Positions 46,087 through 53,593 of a stretch of 64,000 bases of DNA are shown in pieces. The translations under genes and the position numbers were made by a program. Source of the stretch: an uncultured Pelagibacteraceae bacterium (GTDB lineage Bacteria > Pseudomonadota > Alphaproteobacteria > Pelagibacterales > Pelagibacteraceae); NCBI GenBank assembly GCA_902616245.1, contig CACMSB010000001.1, positions 248,001 through 312,000 of the forward strand, read 5' to 3'. The notes beneath the pieces are model-generated. The model had not been told where the DNA came from and made no database searches. It saw only the letters and a list, made by a program, of their open reading frames with translations. Within the stretch, counting starts at the first letter, position 1. Every line of letters starts with the position of its first letter.

Positions 46087-46953
46087 ATGAATTTTAAACA
46101 CAAGTTTGTTTTTTTATTCCCAGGATTGTTTGTACTTATTGGAATTTTAATTTTTCCAATTATTTTTACTATTAGATTAAGTCTTTCTGGATGGAATAGT
46201 TATACACCAGAAATGAACTTTATAGGTATTACGAATTATATAAGGTTATTTACTGATGACCCGAGGTTTTGGGAGTCTTTTTTTAGGTTAAGTTTTTTAT
46301 CGGTTACCACAGTTATTCTTCAATATGTTATCGGATTTGCTCTAGCGATGATGGTTTGGAGAGAAATAAAATTTAAAAGATTTTTTAGAGTAATTTTTCT
46401 AGTACCAATGATGACAACTCCAGTAATAATGACAGTTATTTGGAGAACATTTTTTCATGAGTCACTAGGTCCTGTAAATGATTTGTTAGGTGGATTAGGA
46501 GTAAAACCTATTTTATGGTTGAGTGATCCAGTTATTGCAAAGTTTACTGTTATAATTGTTGAGGTTTGGCAATGGACACCGTTTATGTTTTTACTATTAC
46601 TAGCTGGACTTTTGTCACTTCCAAAAGAACCCTTTTTGGCAGCCGCTATAGATGGAGCAAGTCCATTTAGAAAATTTGTTTATGTAACTTTTCCTTTGAT
46701 GGCTCCAATATCAATTGGAGCAATAATAATAAGACTTATCGAGGCTTCAAAAATAATGGATACAGTGTTTGTTTTGACTTCAGGAGGACCAGGTACTGCA
46801 ACTGAGACCTCAAGTTTTTATATTTATATTAAAGGATTAAGAGAATTTCAGATGGGTTATGCAGCGACCTTATCTTTCACTTATCTTGTCATAATGATTA
46901 TCAGTTTAACGATAATAGCTAAAGTTTTAACCAAATTAATGATCAAAGAATAA
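46087..46953 (+). CDS. ABC transporter permease, CUT1 type, first
   Basis: A 288-residue MalF/UgpA-like inner-membrane permease with six helices. The EAA loop that contacts the ATPase is EPFLAAAIDGASPFRKFVYVTFPLM. FPIIFTIRLSLSGWN opens the protein as in the family. Partner of the next permease. Confidence 0.92.
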   Translation: MNFKHKFVFLFPGLFVLIGILIFPIIFTIRLSLSGWNSYTPEMNFIGITNYIRLFTDDPRFWESFFRLSFLSVTTVILQYVIGFALAMMVWREIKFKRFFRVIFLVPMMTTPVIMTVIWRTFFHESLGPVNDLLGGLGVKPILWLSDPVIAKFTVIIVEVWQWTPFMFLLLLAGLLSLPKEPFLAAAIDGASPFRKFVYVTFPLMAPISIGAIIIRLIEASKIMDTVFVLTSGGPGTATETSSFYIYIKGLREFQMGYAATLSFTYLVIMIISLTIIAKVLTKLMIKE

Positions 46954-46955
46954 CT

Positions 46956-47804
46956 ATGAGCAAACTTTACACTTTTCTTAAATATTTCTTTATTACATTT
47001 TGGACTGTATTTGTTGTTGCGCCATTTCTGTGGGCTGTATCAACATCTTTTAAAGACTTCCAATCTGTAAATAGTAAAGTAACTTATATTCCTTGGTTAG
47101 ATTTCGAACCAACATTGGAGGGTTGGAGAGTTTTAATTAAGTCTCCTGCGAAAGGTGGAGTAGATATAGTTGAGCCTTATTTTAATAGTATTTTTGTAAC
47201 CTGTACTGCTAGTTTAATAAGTATTGTTCTTGGAACACTTGCTGCTTATGCACTATCAAGATTTACTTTTAAAGCTGGATTTGTAAGAAACAACGATATT
47301 ACTTTTTTCTTCATTTCACAAAGAATCATGCCTCCAATTGTATTATCAATTCCTTTCTTTATTTTTCTAAGCACAATAGGATTGCTTGATAGTTTATTAG
47401 GTCTAGTGGTCGTATATATCGTTTTATTAATGCCAATTGCTGTTTGGATTATGGTAGATTTTTTTAATAGAGTTCCAAAAGAATTAGACGAGACTGCATT
47501 AATTGATGGGTGTAATCCTTATCAAGCTTTCTATAAAGTTGTTTTACCAAATTCAATACCTGGTTTAATTGTTGCTGGAATGTTTTGTATTATTTTTGGA
47601 TGGATAGATTTCTTTTTTGCATTTATTTTAACATTTACTGAAGTACAATTGTTACCTGTAAAAGTCGTTGCGCTTAATTCATCAATAACACCATGGTGGA
47701 GCCTTTCGGCATCTGCTTTGGTTTCAGTTGCACCATTAATAATTGTTGCATTTATAGTTGAGAGATATCTATCAAAAGGAAATTTATCAGGAGCATTAAA
47801 ATAA
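46956..47804 (+). CDS. ABC transporter permease, CUT1 type, second
   Basis: A 282-residue MalG/UgpE-like permease with six helices. Family signatures are APFLWAVSTSFKD near the start, TLAAYALSRFTF, and the EAA loop PKELDETALIDGCNPYQAFYKVVLP. It starts 2 bases after the first permease, and its stop overlaps the start of the first ATPase by one base. Confidence 0.92.
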   Translation: MSKLYTFLKYFFITFWTVFVVAPFLWAVSTSFKDFQSVNSKVTYIPWLDFEPTLEGWRVLIKSPAKGGVDIVEPYFNSIFVTCTASLISIVLGTLAAYALSRFTFKAGFVRNNDITFFFISQRIMPPIVLSIPFFIFLSTIGLLDSLLGLVVVYIVLLMPIAVWIMVDFFNRVPKELDETALIDGCNPYQAFYKVVLPNSIPGLIVAGMFCIIFGWIDFFFAFILTFTEVQLLPVKVVALNSSITPWWSLSASALVSVAPLIIVAFIVERYLSKGNLSGALK

Positions 47805-48883
47805 TGAATTTAATTGGAGAGAAAATTTCTTATAAACCTGATGAGCAATTTCATTTAAACGATGTCTCGTTTAATTTTAAAAAAGGTAATTTGTATACCA
47901 TTTTAGGCAGAACTTTATCTGGCAAAACGACTCTTTTAAAAACAATTGCAGGATTATTAAATCCAGATCAAGGCTCAATTTCTTTTGAGGAAAAAGACTT
48001 TATTAAAATACCAGTTTGGGAAAGAAATGTTGCTATGGTCTATCAACAATTTATTAATTACCCTCATTTAAATGTTTATGAAAATATAACTTTTCCATTA
48101 GAACAAAGAAAATTAAGTCCTGAGCAAATAAAAAAAGATGTAGATGATGCTCTAAAAACTGTTGGATTAGTTGGATTTGAAAATAGAAAAATTCAGGAAT
48201 TATCTGGCGGGCAGCAACAAAGGGTTGCACTTGCAAGATCACTTGCAAAAAAAGCAAAAATTTTGTTGCTAGATGAACCGTTAGTTAATTTAGATTACAA
48301 ACTTAGAGAACAATTAAGAGAAGAATTTAAAAGAATTTTCTCAGAAGGACTGTCCCAAGATACAATTTTAATTTACTCAACAACAGATCCTCAAGAAGTA
48401 ATGGAACTAAATGGAGAAGTAATTGTTTTAGATGAAGGGAAGGTATTACAAAAAGGGCCTGCCAAAGAGATTTTTGAAAATCCATCTAATTTAAAAGTTG
48501 CAGAAATATCAAATGATCCACCAATGAATGTTCTGAAGGGTTCAAAAAATCCAAAAAATCTGAACTTTGAGAATATTTCTTTAGAAATTCCAAATCATTT
48601 TAAGAATTTAGAAGATAAAGATTATAATTTTGGAATTAGAGCTTCAGAAATAAAACTTGATAAAAATGGTGAAGAATTCGAAATAGAATTAGCAGAGATT
48701 AGTGGTTCAGAAACATTGCTTCACTTAAAAAGAGGAAATTCAAAAATAATTGCTTTAATCGAGGAAGTAATGAATTTTAAAATTCATGAGAAAGTAAAAA
48801 TAAATTTTAATGCAAATAAATTTTATGCTTTTGCAGAAGATGAAAAATTAGTTTCGTCACCTTATGGAGGAACAAATGGCTAA
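47804..48883 (+). CDS. ABC transporter ATPase A (intact signature, no switch His)
   Basis: A 359-residue MalK-type ATPase with a C-terminal regulatory/TOBE region. Walker A is GRTLSGKTT (35-43), signature LSGGQQQR (133-140) and Walker B LLLDEP with D157-E158. The switch position, normally His in xTHD, is Thr194 in YSTTDPQE. It resembles the GlpS-like partner in transporters with two different ATPases and presumably pairs with the next gene product. It overlaps that gene by 8 bases. Confidence 0.9.
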   Translation: MNLIGEKISYKPDEQFHLNDVSFNFKKGNLYTILGRTLSGKTTLLKTIAGLLNPDQGSISFEEKDFIKIPVWERNVAMVYQQFINYPHLNVYENITFPLEQRKLSPEQIKKDVDDALKTVGLVGFENRKIQELSGGQQQRVALARSLAKKAKILLLDEPLVNLDYKLREQLREEFKRIFSEGLSQDTILIYSTTDPQEVMELNGEVIVLDEGKVLQKGPAKEIFENPSNLKVAEISNDPPMNVLKGSKNPKNLNFENISLEIPNHFKNLEDKDYNFGIRASEIKLDKNGEEFEIELAEISGSETLLHLKRGNSKIIALIEEVMNFKIHEKVKINFNANKFYAFAEDEKLVSSPYGGTNG

Positions 48884-49949
48884 AATTGATTTATCTAATA
48901 TTTCTCATACTTATAATCCTTTAGATCCAAAACCAACATATGCTCTTAATCCGTTTTCAATGACTTGGGAAAATGGCAAGCGGTACGCAATTTTGGGACC
49001 TTCTGGGTGTGGAAAAACCACAATGTTAAACATTGTTTCTGGATTAGTGAGGCCATCCAAAGGTGAAATATTATTCGATGAAACACCTGTGACAGATTTA
49101 AAAACAGAAGATAGAAATATTGCACAGGTTTTTCAATTCCCAGTAATTTACAATACAATGACAGTTTATGATAATTTAGCGTTTCCTCTAAGATGTAGGG
49201 AATTTACAAAAGAAAAAATTGAAGAAAGAGTAAAAGCAGTTTCAGATACTTTAAATTTATCTTCATTTTTAAACTCACCAGCAAGAAAATTAACGGCTGA
49301 TCAAAAACAACTTATCTCTTTAGGTAGAGGCTTGGTTCGAGAAGACGTTGCAGCTGTTTTAATGGACGAACCTCTAACAGTTATTGACCCAGATTTAAAA
49401 TTTAGGCTTCGAAGAAACTTAAAAGAAATTAATGAACAATATAAAACAACATTGGTTTATGTAACTCATGATCAAAACGAAGCTATGACTTTTGCCGAAA
49501 ATATTATTGTTATGGATCAAGGTGAAATCGTGCAAGTTGGATTGCCAAAAGATTTATTTGAAAAACCTAAAACAACTTTTGTCGGTTATTTTATTGGCTC
49601 TCCTGCGATGAATATTTTTCATTCAACTGTATCCTCTGATCATGAGGTAAAAATTAATGATACCACTATTAAGACAAATTCAAATTTAGGAAATTTAAAA
49701 GATAAAAATGTTAAACTGGGAATTAGATCCGAGTTCATAGAATTGGCTGAAAAAGAAAAAAGTAATACAATTAAAATTAAACTCACGAGAGTTGAGGACT
49801 TTGGTAATTTTAAGCTCCTTACAGGAAAAATGGGTGATTTGGTGATTAAGTCAAAAGTAGAAAGAGAAAAACCTATTCCAGACGGAGAATTAAATTTATA
49901 TTTTCCACCAGAGAAATGTTGCGTTTATTCTGATGAAAAATTAGTTTAA
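48876..49949 (+). CDS. ABC transporter ATPase B (intact switch His, degenerate signature)
   Basis: A 357-residue MalK-type ATPase started at the ATG at 48876, which has GGAGG seven bases upstream; an ATG at 48864 overlaps that site. Walker A GPSGCGKTT (41-49), Walker B with D164-E165 and switch H198 in VTHDQ are normal, but the signature reads LTADQKQ (139-145) instead of LSGGQQQ and the D-loop is VIDPD. It complements ATPase A, so the pair should have one working and one degenerate ATP site. Confidence 0.9.
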   Translation: MAKIDLSNISHTYNPLDPKPTYALNPFSMTWENGKRYAILGPSGCGKTTMLNIVSGLVRPSKGEILFDETPVTDLKTEDRNIAQVFQFPVIYNTMTVYDNLAFPLRCREFTKEKIEERVKAVSDTLNLSSFLNSPARKLTADQKQLISLGRGLVREDVAAVLMDEPLTVIDPDLKFRLRRNLKEINEQYKTTLVYVTHDQNEAMTFAENIIVMDQGEIVQVGLPKDLFEKPKTTFVGYFIGSPAMNIFHSTVSSDHEVKINDTTIKTNSNLGNLKDKNVKLGIRSEFIELAEKEKSNTIKIKLTRVEDFGNFKLLTGKMGDLVIKSKVEREKPIPDGELNLYFPPEKCCVYSDEKLV

Positions 49950-49956
49950 GGGATAA

Positions 49957-51255
49957 ATGAAACTCCTAAATTTATCAGCACAACAACTTTTAAAAAAACT
50001 TAAAAATAAACAATTAACTTCCGTTGAACTTTGTAAAGCATATATCAATCAAAAAAAAAAATATGATAAGAATATTCAAGCTTGGGAATATTTTAATGAA
50101 AAAAAACTACTAATTGACGCAAAAAAATCTGACAATCAGAGAAAAAAATTAAAATCTTTAGGTGTTTTGCATGGTTTACCAGTAGCACTTAAAGATATTA
50201 TCTCAACATCAGAAATGCCAACAAAATATGGCGCAAAAATAAAATTAAAAAAAAAGAGTAATTTAGATGCTAAAATTGTTGAGCTCTTAAAAAACGCTGG
50301 AGCAATAATTATGGGTAAAACCGTAACGTGTGAATTAGCTTTCTTATCGCCATCAAAAACTAAAAACCCACATGATTATTCAAGAACACCAGGAGGTTCA
50401 TCTAGTGGCTCTGCAGCCGTTATTGCATCTGATATGGCACCATTATCAATTGGAACTCAAACAGGTGGATCTGTAATTAGGCCAGCCTCTTATTGTGGAG
50501 TTGTTGGTTATAAACCTACCTATGGATTAATTTCTAGAAATGGTGTTTTACAAACATCATATAATTTGGATCAAGTCGGAGTATTTGGAAAAACAATTAG
50601 TGATGTAGAACTTTTATCAAAAGTTTTGTTTGCTAGAGACGATGCAGATGAAACAACAACAAGTATTAATTTTCTTAATAAAAAAATTAAAATAAAAAAA
50701 TCAAAATTCGTTTTTTATAAAACAAAACGCTGGAGAAATGTTGATAGTATTTCAAAAAAATCATTTAACAAATTTATTTTAAATAATAAAAAAATAGTAA
50801 AGGTTGAGACTGCTCCCAAATATTTTGAAGATATGATTGATTGTCATACAATTATATATGAGACAGAGATGGCTCAAAATTTCCATCATTATTACAAAAC
50901 TTCAAAAGGAAAACTTTCTATAGAAATTAAGAAAGCAATTATTAATGGATTAAAACATTCGGCAAAAAATTATGCTTTAGCTTTAGATGCGATGAGAACA
51001 TACTCAAAAAACTTAGATAGTATATTTGAAAGGTTTGATGCAATTATAACGCCAAGTAGTTGTGGAATCGCAGACAAAGGATTTAAGACAACTGGTAGTC
51101 CAGAATTTAATAAGATTTGGTCTCTTGCACATGTGCCCTGCATTTCACTGCCAATTTTGAAAGGTGAAAAAAATTTGCCTTTAGGAGTGCAAATTATAGG
51201 CAAACAATTTGAAGATCTAAGCATGTTAAACCATGCTAAAATATTCAATAATTAA
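49957..51255 (+). CDS. Amidase signature family hydrolase
   Basis: A 432-residue amidase. The Ser-cisSer-Lys triad is visible: Lys in ALKDIIST, cis-Ser in PGGSSSGSAAVIA near residue 148, and nucleophile Ser in QTGGSVIRPASYCG. It is related to GatA and to small-molecule amidases, but there are no gatB/C genes nearby, so a catabolic amidase is more likely. It follows ATPase B by 7 bases with a GGGA ribosome site, so it may hydrolyse the imported compound or a derivative. Confidence 0.85.
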   Translation: MKLLNLSAQQLLKKLKNKQLTSVELCKAYINQKKKYDKNIQAWEYFNEKKLLIDAKKSDNQRKKLKSLGVLHGLPVALKDIISTSEMPTKYGAKIKLKKKSNLDAKIVELLKNAGAIIMGKTVTCELAFLSPSKTKNPHDYSRTPGGSSSGSAAVIASDMAPLSIGTQTGGSVIRPASYCGVVGYKPTYGLISRNGVLQTSYNLDQVGVFGKTISDVELLSKVLFARDDADETTTSINFLNKKIKIKKSKFVFYKTKRWRNVDSISKKSFNKFILNNKKIVKVETAPKYFEDMIDCHTIIYETEMAQNFHHYYKTSKGKLSIEIKKAIINGLKHSAKNYALALDAMRTYSKNLDSIFERFDAIITPSSCGIADKGFKTTGSPEFNKIWSLAHVPCISLPILKGEKNLPLGVQIIGKQFEDLSMLNHAKIFNN

Positions 51256-51272
51256 AGAAAATTCATAAACAT

Positions 51273-51291
51273 TTACAATCATAGATTGTAA
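51273..51291. promoter_or_regulatory. Perfect 8-bp inverted repeat upstream of the TRAP operon
   Basis: TTACAATC and GATTGTAA around a 3-base centre. The size and spacing suit a dimeric regulator, but a short mRNA hairpin is also possible. It lies 90 bases before the dctP-type start codon. Confidence 0.45.
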
Positions 51292-51293
51292 TT

Positions 51294-51316
51294 AAGTGAA
51301 AAATCCTCACTTTTTT
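51294..51316 (+). terminator. Weak terminator after the amidase gene
   Basis: A 6-bp stem AAGTGA/TCACTT with a 7-base loop and a run of T residues overlapping the 3' arm. It would end the ABC/amidase transcript before the TRAP genes. The stem is short, so leakage is likely. Confidence 0.5.
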
Positions 51317-51329
51317 AAAATGACTCTAA

Positions 51330-51366
51330 GAAGCATATATGCTTTAAATGCTTCAGTTAATTAACT
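51330..51366 (+). promoter_or_regulatory. Overlapping palindromes in the dctP leader
   Basis: A perfect 14-base palindrome (51331-51344) shares its left arm with a second possible partner, ATGCTTC at 51348-51354, so two mutually exclusive hairpins can form. A 12-base palindrome (51355-51366) follows at once, ending five bases before the GAGGAG ribosome site. This could be a cis-regulatory leader or clustered operators. Confidence 0.45.
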
Positions 51367-51381
51367 TAAAGAGGAGAAATA

Positions 51382-52512
51382 ATGATTAAAGAAAAAAAAC
51401 TATTGAAGGGTAAAACTCCTTCAAGACGTAAATTCTTTAAGGCTGCTGCTGCGACTGGTGTTGCTGCTGTAGCTGCATCATCTTTAGCTGCTCCAGCCGT
51501 TGCCAAAGAAAGAATTGAAGCTTCTATGGTAGCTACATGGGGAAGAGATTTCCCAGGTTTAGGAACTGGTGCGCAAAGATTTGCTCAAAGAATTACAGAC
51601 ATGAGTGATGGAAGAATTCAAGTCACTTACTATGCAGCAAACGAAAGGGTTAAAGCGTTTGACTCATTTGATGAAGTTGCTTCAGGTAACTCACAAATGT
51701 ATCACGCTGCTGACTACTACTGGGTTAAAAAAGATCCAGCTTGGGGTTACTTTACAGCTGTACCTTTCGGTTTCACATACACTGAAATGAACGCATGGAT
51801 TAGATTTGCTGGTGGTCAACAATTATGGGATGAACTATCAGACAAATTCGGTCTAAAAAACTTTATGTGTGGAAGCACAGGAGTTCAAATGGGTGGATGG
51901 TTTAACAAGAAAATTAGAAGCCCTAATGACTTCAAAGGTCTTAAAATGCGTATGCCTGGATTAGGTGGACAAGTTATCGGTAAACTTGGAGGATCTCCAG
52001 TTTCACTTCCTGGTGGACAAATTTACGAAAACCTTGTTTCTGGTGCAATTGATGCAACAGAGTGGGTAGGTCCATGGAATGATGAAGCTATGAAATTCCA
52101 AGAAGCTGCTAAATACTACTACTATCCTGGAATGCACGAGCCAGGATCTATGTTAGCATGTGGTACTAACAAATCTTGGTTTACAAGCTTATCAAAATCA
52201 GATCAGCTATTAATTGAAGCTGCAGCTGCGATGGAAAATGACGTTATGATGTCAGAGTACAACGCTAAAAATGGTGCTGCGCTTGCAAGATTAATAAACG
52301 ATCATGGTGTTAAACTAGAGAAGTTTAGCGACAAAGTTTATGATGGTTTTGCTAAAGCTGCTAATGAAGTATTTGAGGAAACAAGAGCAAGCAGTGGTCT
52401 CGCTGAGAGAATCCACTCTAGTTTCTTACAGGCTAGAAAAGACATTGGTTCTTGGACCAACTTGTCTGACTCACCTTACATTTCTCAAAGAAACAGAGCA
52501 TTAGGAATGTAA
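51382..52512 (+). CDS. TRAP transporter solute-binding protein, TakP-like
   Basis: A 376-residue DctP-type periplasmic protein with a twin-arginine signal (SRRKFFKAAAA, R15-R16). The segments STGVQMGGWFNKKI, LKMRMPGLGGQVI and GAIDATEWVGPWNDEAM are those of the 2-oxoacid/monocarboxylate-binding group typified by TakP, including the conserved Arg in MRMPG. Strong GAGGAG ribosome site. Likely ligands are lactate, pyruvate or other 2-oxo/2-hydroxy acids, in keeping with the upstream dehydrogenases. Confidence 0.9.
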   Translation: MIKEKKLLKGKTPSRRKFFKAAAATGVAAVAASSLAAPAVAKERIEASMVATWGRDFPGLGTGAQRFAQRITDMSDGRIQVTYYAANERVKAFDSFDEVASGNSQMYHAADYYWVKKDPAWGYFTAVPFGFTYTEMNAWIRFAGGQQLWDELSDKFGLKNFMCGSTGVQMGGWFNKKIRSPNDFKGLKMRMPGLGGQVIGKLGGSPVSLPGGQIYENLVSGAIDATEWVGPWNDEAMKFQEAAKYYYYPGMHEPGSMLACGTNKSWFTSLSKSDQLLIEAAAAMENDVMMSEYNAKNGAALARLINDHGVKLEKFSDKVYDGFAKAANEVFEETRASSGLAERIHSSFLQARKDIGSWTNLSDSPYISQRNRALGM

Positions 52513-52532
52513 TCTAACTAAATTTAGTTATT

Positions 52533-52562
52533 AAAGGGCCCTTAATTGGGCCCTTTTTTTTT
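52533..52562 (+). terminator. Intrinsic terminator/attenuator after the TRAP binding-protein gene
   Basis: A 9-bp stem AAAGGGCCC/GGGCCCTTT with a 6-base loop and an unbroken T run to 52562. It lies between the binding-protein gene and the two membrane subunits and should limit read-through into them. Confidence 0.9.
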
Positions 52563-52600
52563 AAACAAAATCGAGTATTACTTAGGTATTTTAAAATACT

Positions 52601-53590
52601 ATGGTGACAAAAAATTCAAATCTTTCTCTTTACCTTAGAATAATAAGTTATTCAGTTCTAGCTTTTACTTTAGCATTTCTTATTAATAATGTTTTAACAG
52701 TTTGGAGTGATTGGCCAGGAATAAAAAAAATTTTTTCACATCATGAGATGTTTGGATATAAGAAAAAAGCATTAGAGGGATCTGATTTAAATTATGGTTA
52801 TATGCAAATTGGATTGTATTTGATTTGTATTGCTGCAGTTGTTTTTTATGTTTTTAAAACATATAGCCAAACTTTGGAGCAAGATTCAAAAATCTTATCA
52901 AGATTTTCAGCATATCTTGTTAGATCATCATTTTGGGCAGTATTTTTAGTTGGCGTAGCTGACTTTGTAATATCTTTTATGGTTGTTGAAAGATTATGGG
53001 AAGCAATCTTCAGTCCTGAAGTAAAAGCATTGATGGTTAAAGCCCCTGTAAGAATTACTTATATTCACTTTCCAATAATATTAATTTCTTTCGTGATTGG
53101 ATATTTTACAAAATCAGTTGGTTTTATTTGGCTAGCAGTATTGGTTGTTGTAAGTGAATTCGTAATTGTATTATCAAGATTTATATTTTCATACGAACAA
53201 GCATTTCAAGGGGATCTAGTTAGATTTTGGTATGCTGCACTTTATTTATTTGCCAGTGCATACGCATTAATTCATGAAGGGCACGTAAGAGTTGACGTAC
53301 TTTATTCTTCTTTTAGTGAAAAAAAGAAGGCATGGACAAATATGGTTGGATCGGCAGTTCTAGGAGTACCACTTACATTAATAGTTATATTTTTAGGTCT
53401 AAACGGAAAAGCAAGCATTATAAATGGTCCTGTTGTAGCTTTTGAAGTTACGCAACAAGGATCTAATGGTCTTTATCTTTTATATTTGATGGCTGTTTAT
53501 CTAGCTGTTTTTGCTGTTACGATGTTAATTCAATTTACTAGCTATTTTATGGAAAGTAGTCACAAAATTTTAAAAGGTGTCAAAAATTAA
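52601..53590 (+). CDS. TRAP transporter small membrane subunit (DctQ), extended
   Basis: A 329-residue DctQ-family subunit, longer than the usual 160-200. The canonical DctQ core is the C-terminal half, with SAYALIHEGHVRVDVLYSSFSEKKK. The N-terminal half adds several hydrophobic segments. Similar long forms accompany TakP-like systems. It ends 3 bases before the large subunit gene. Confidence 0.85.
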   Translation: MVTKNSNLSLYLRIISYSVLAFTLAFLINNVLTVWSDWPGIKKIFSHHEMFGYKKKALEGSDLNYGYMQIGLYLICIAAVVFYVFKTYSQTLEQDSKILSRFSAYLVRSSFWAVFLVGVADFVISFMVVERLWEAIFSPEVKALMVKAPVRITYIHFPIILISFVIGYFTKSVGFIWLAVLVVVSEFVIVLSRFIFSYEQAFQGDLVRFWYAALYLFASAYALIHEGHVRVDVLYSSFSEKKKAWTNMVGSAVLGVPLTLIVIFLGLNGKASIINGPVVAFEVTQQGSNGLYLLYLMAVYLAVFAVTMLIQFTSYFMESSHKILKGVKN

Positions 53591-53593
53591 ATT

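Noticed and set aside
52515..52530. 16-base palindrome before the TRAP terminator
   Set aside because: A/T-dominated and adjacent to a convincing terminator; no independent evidence of function.
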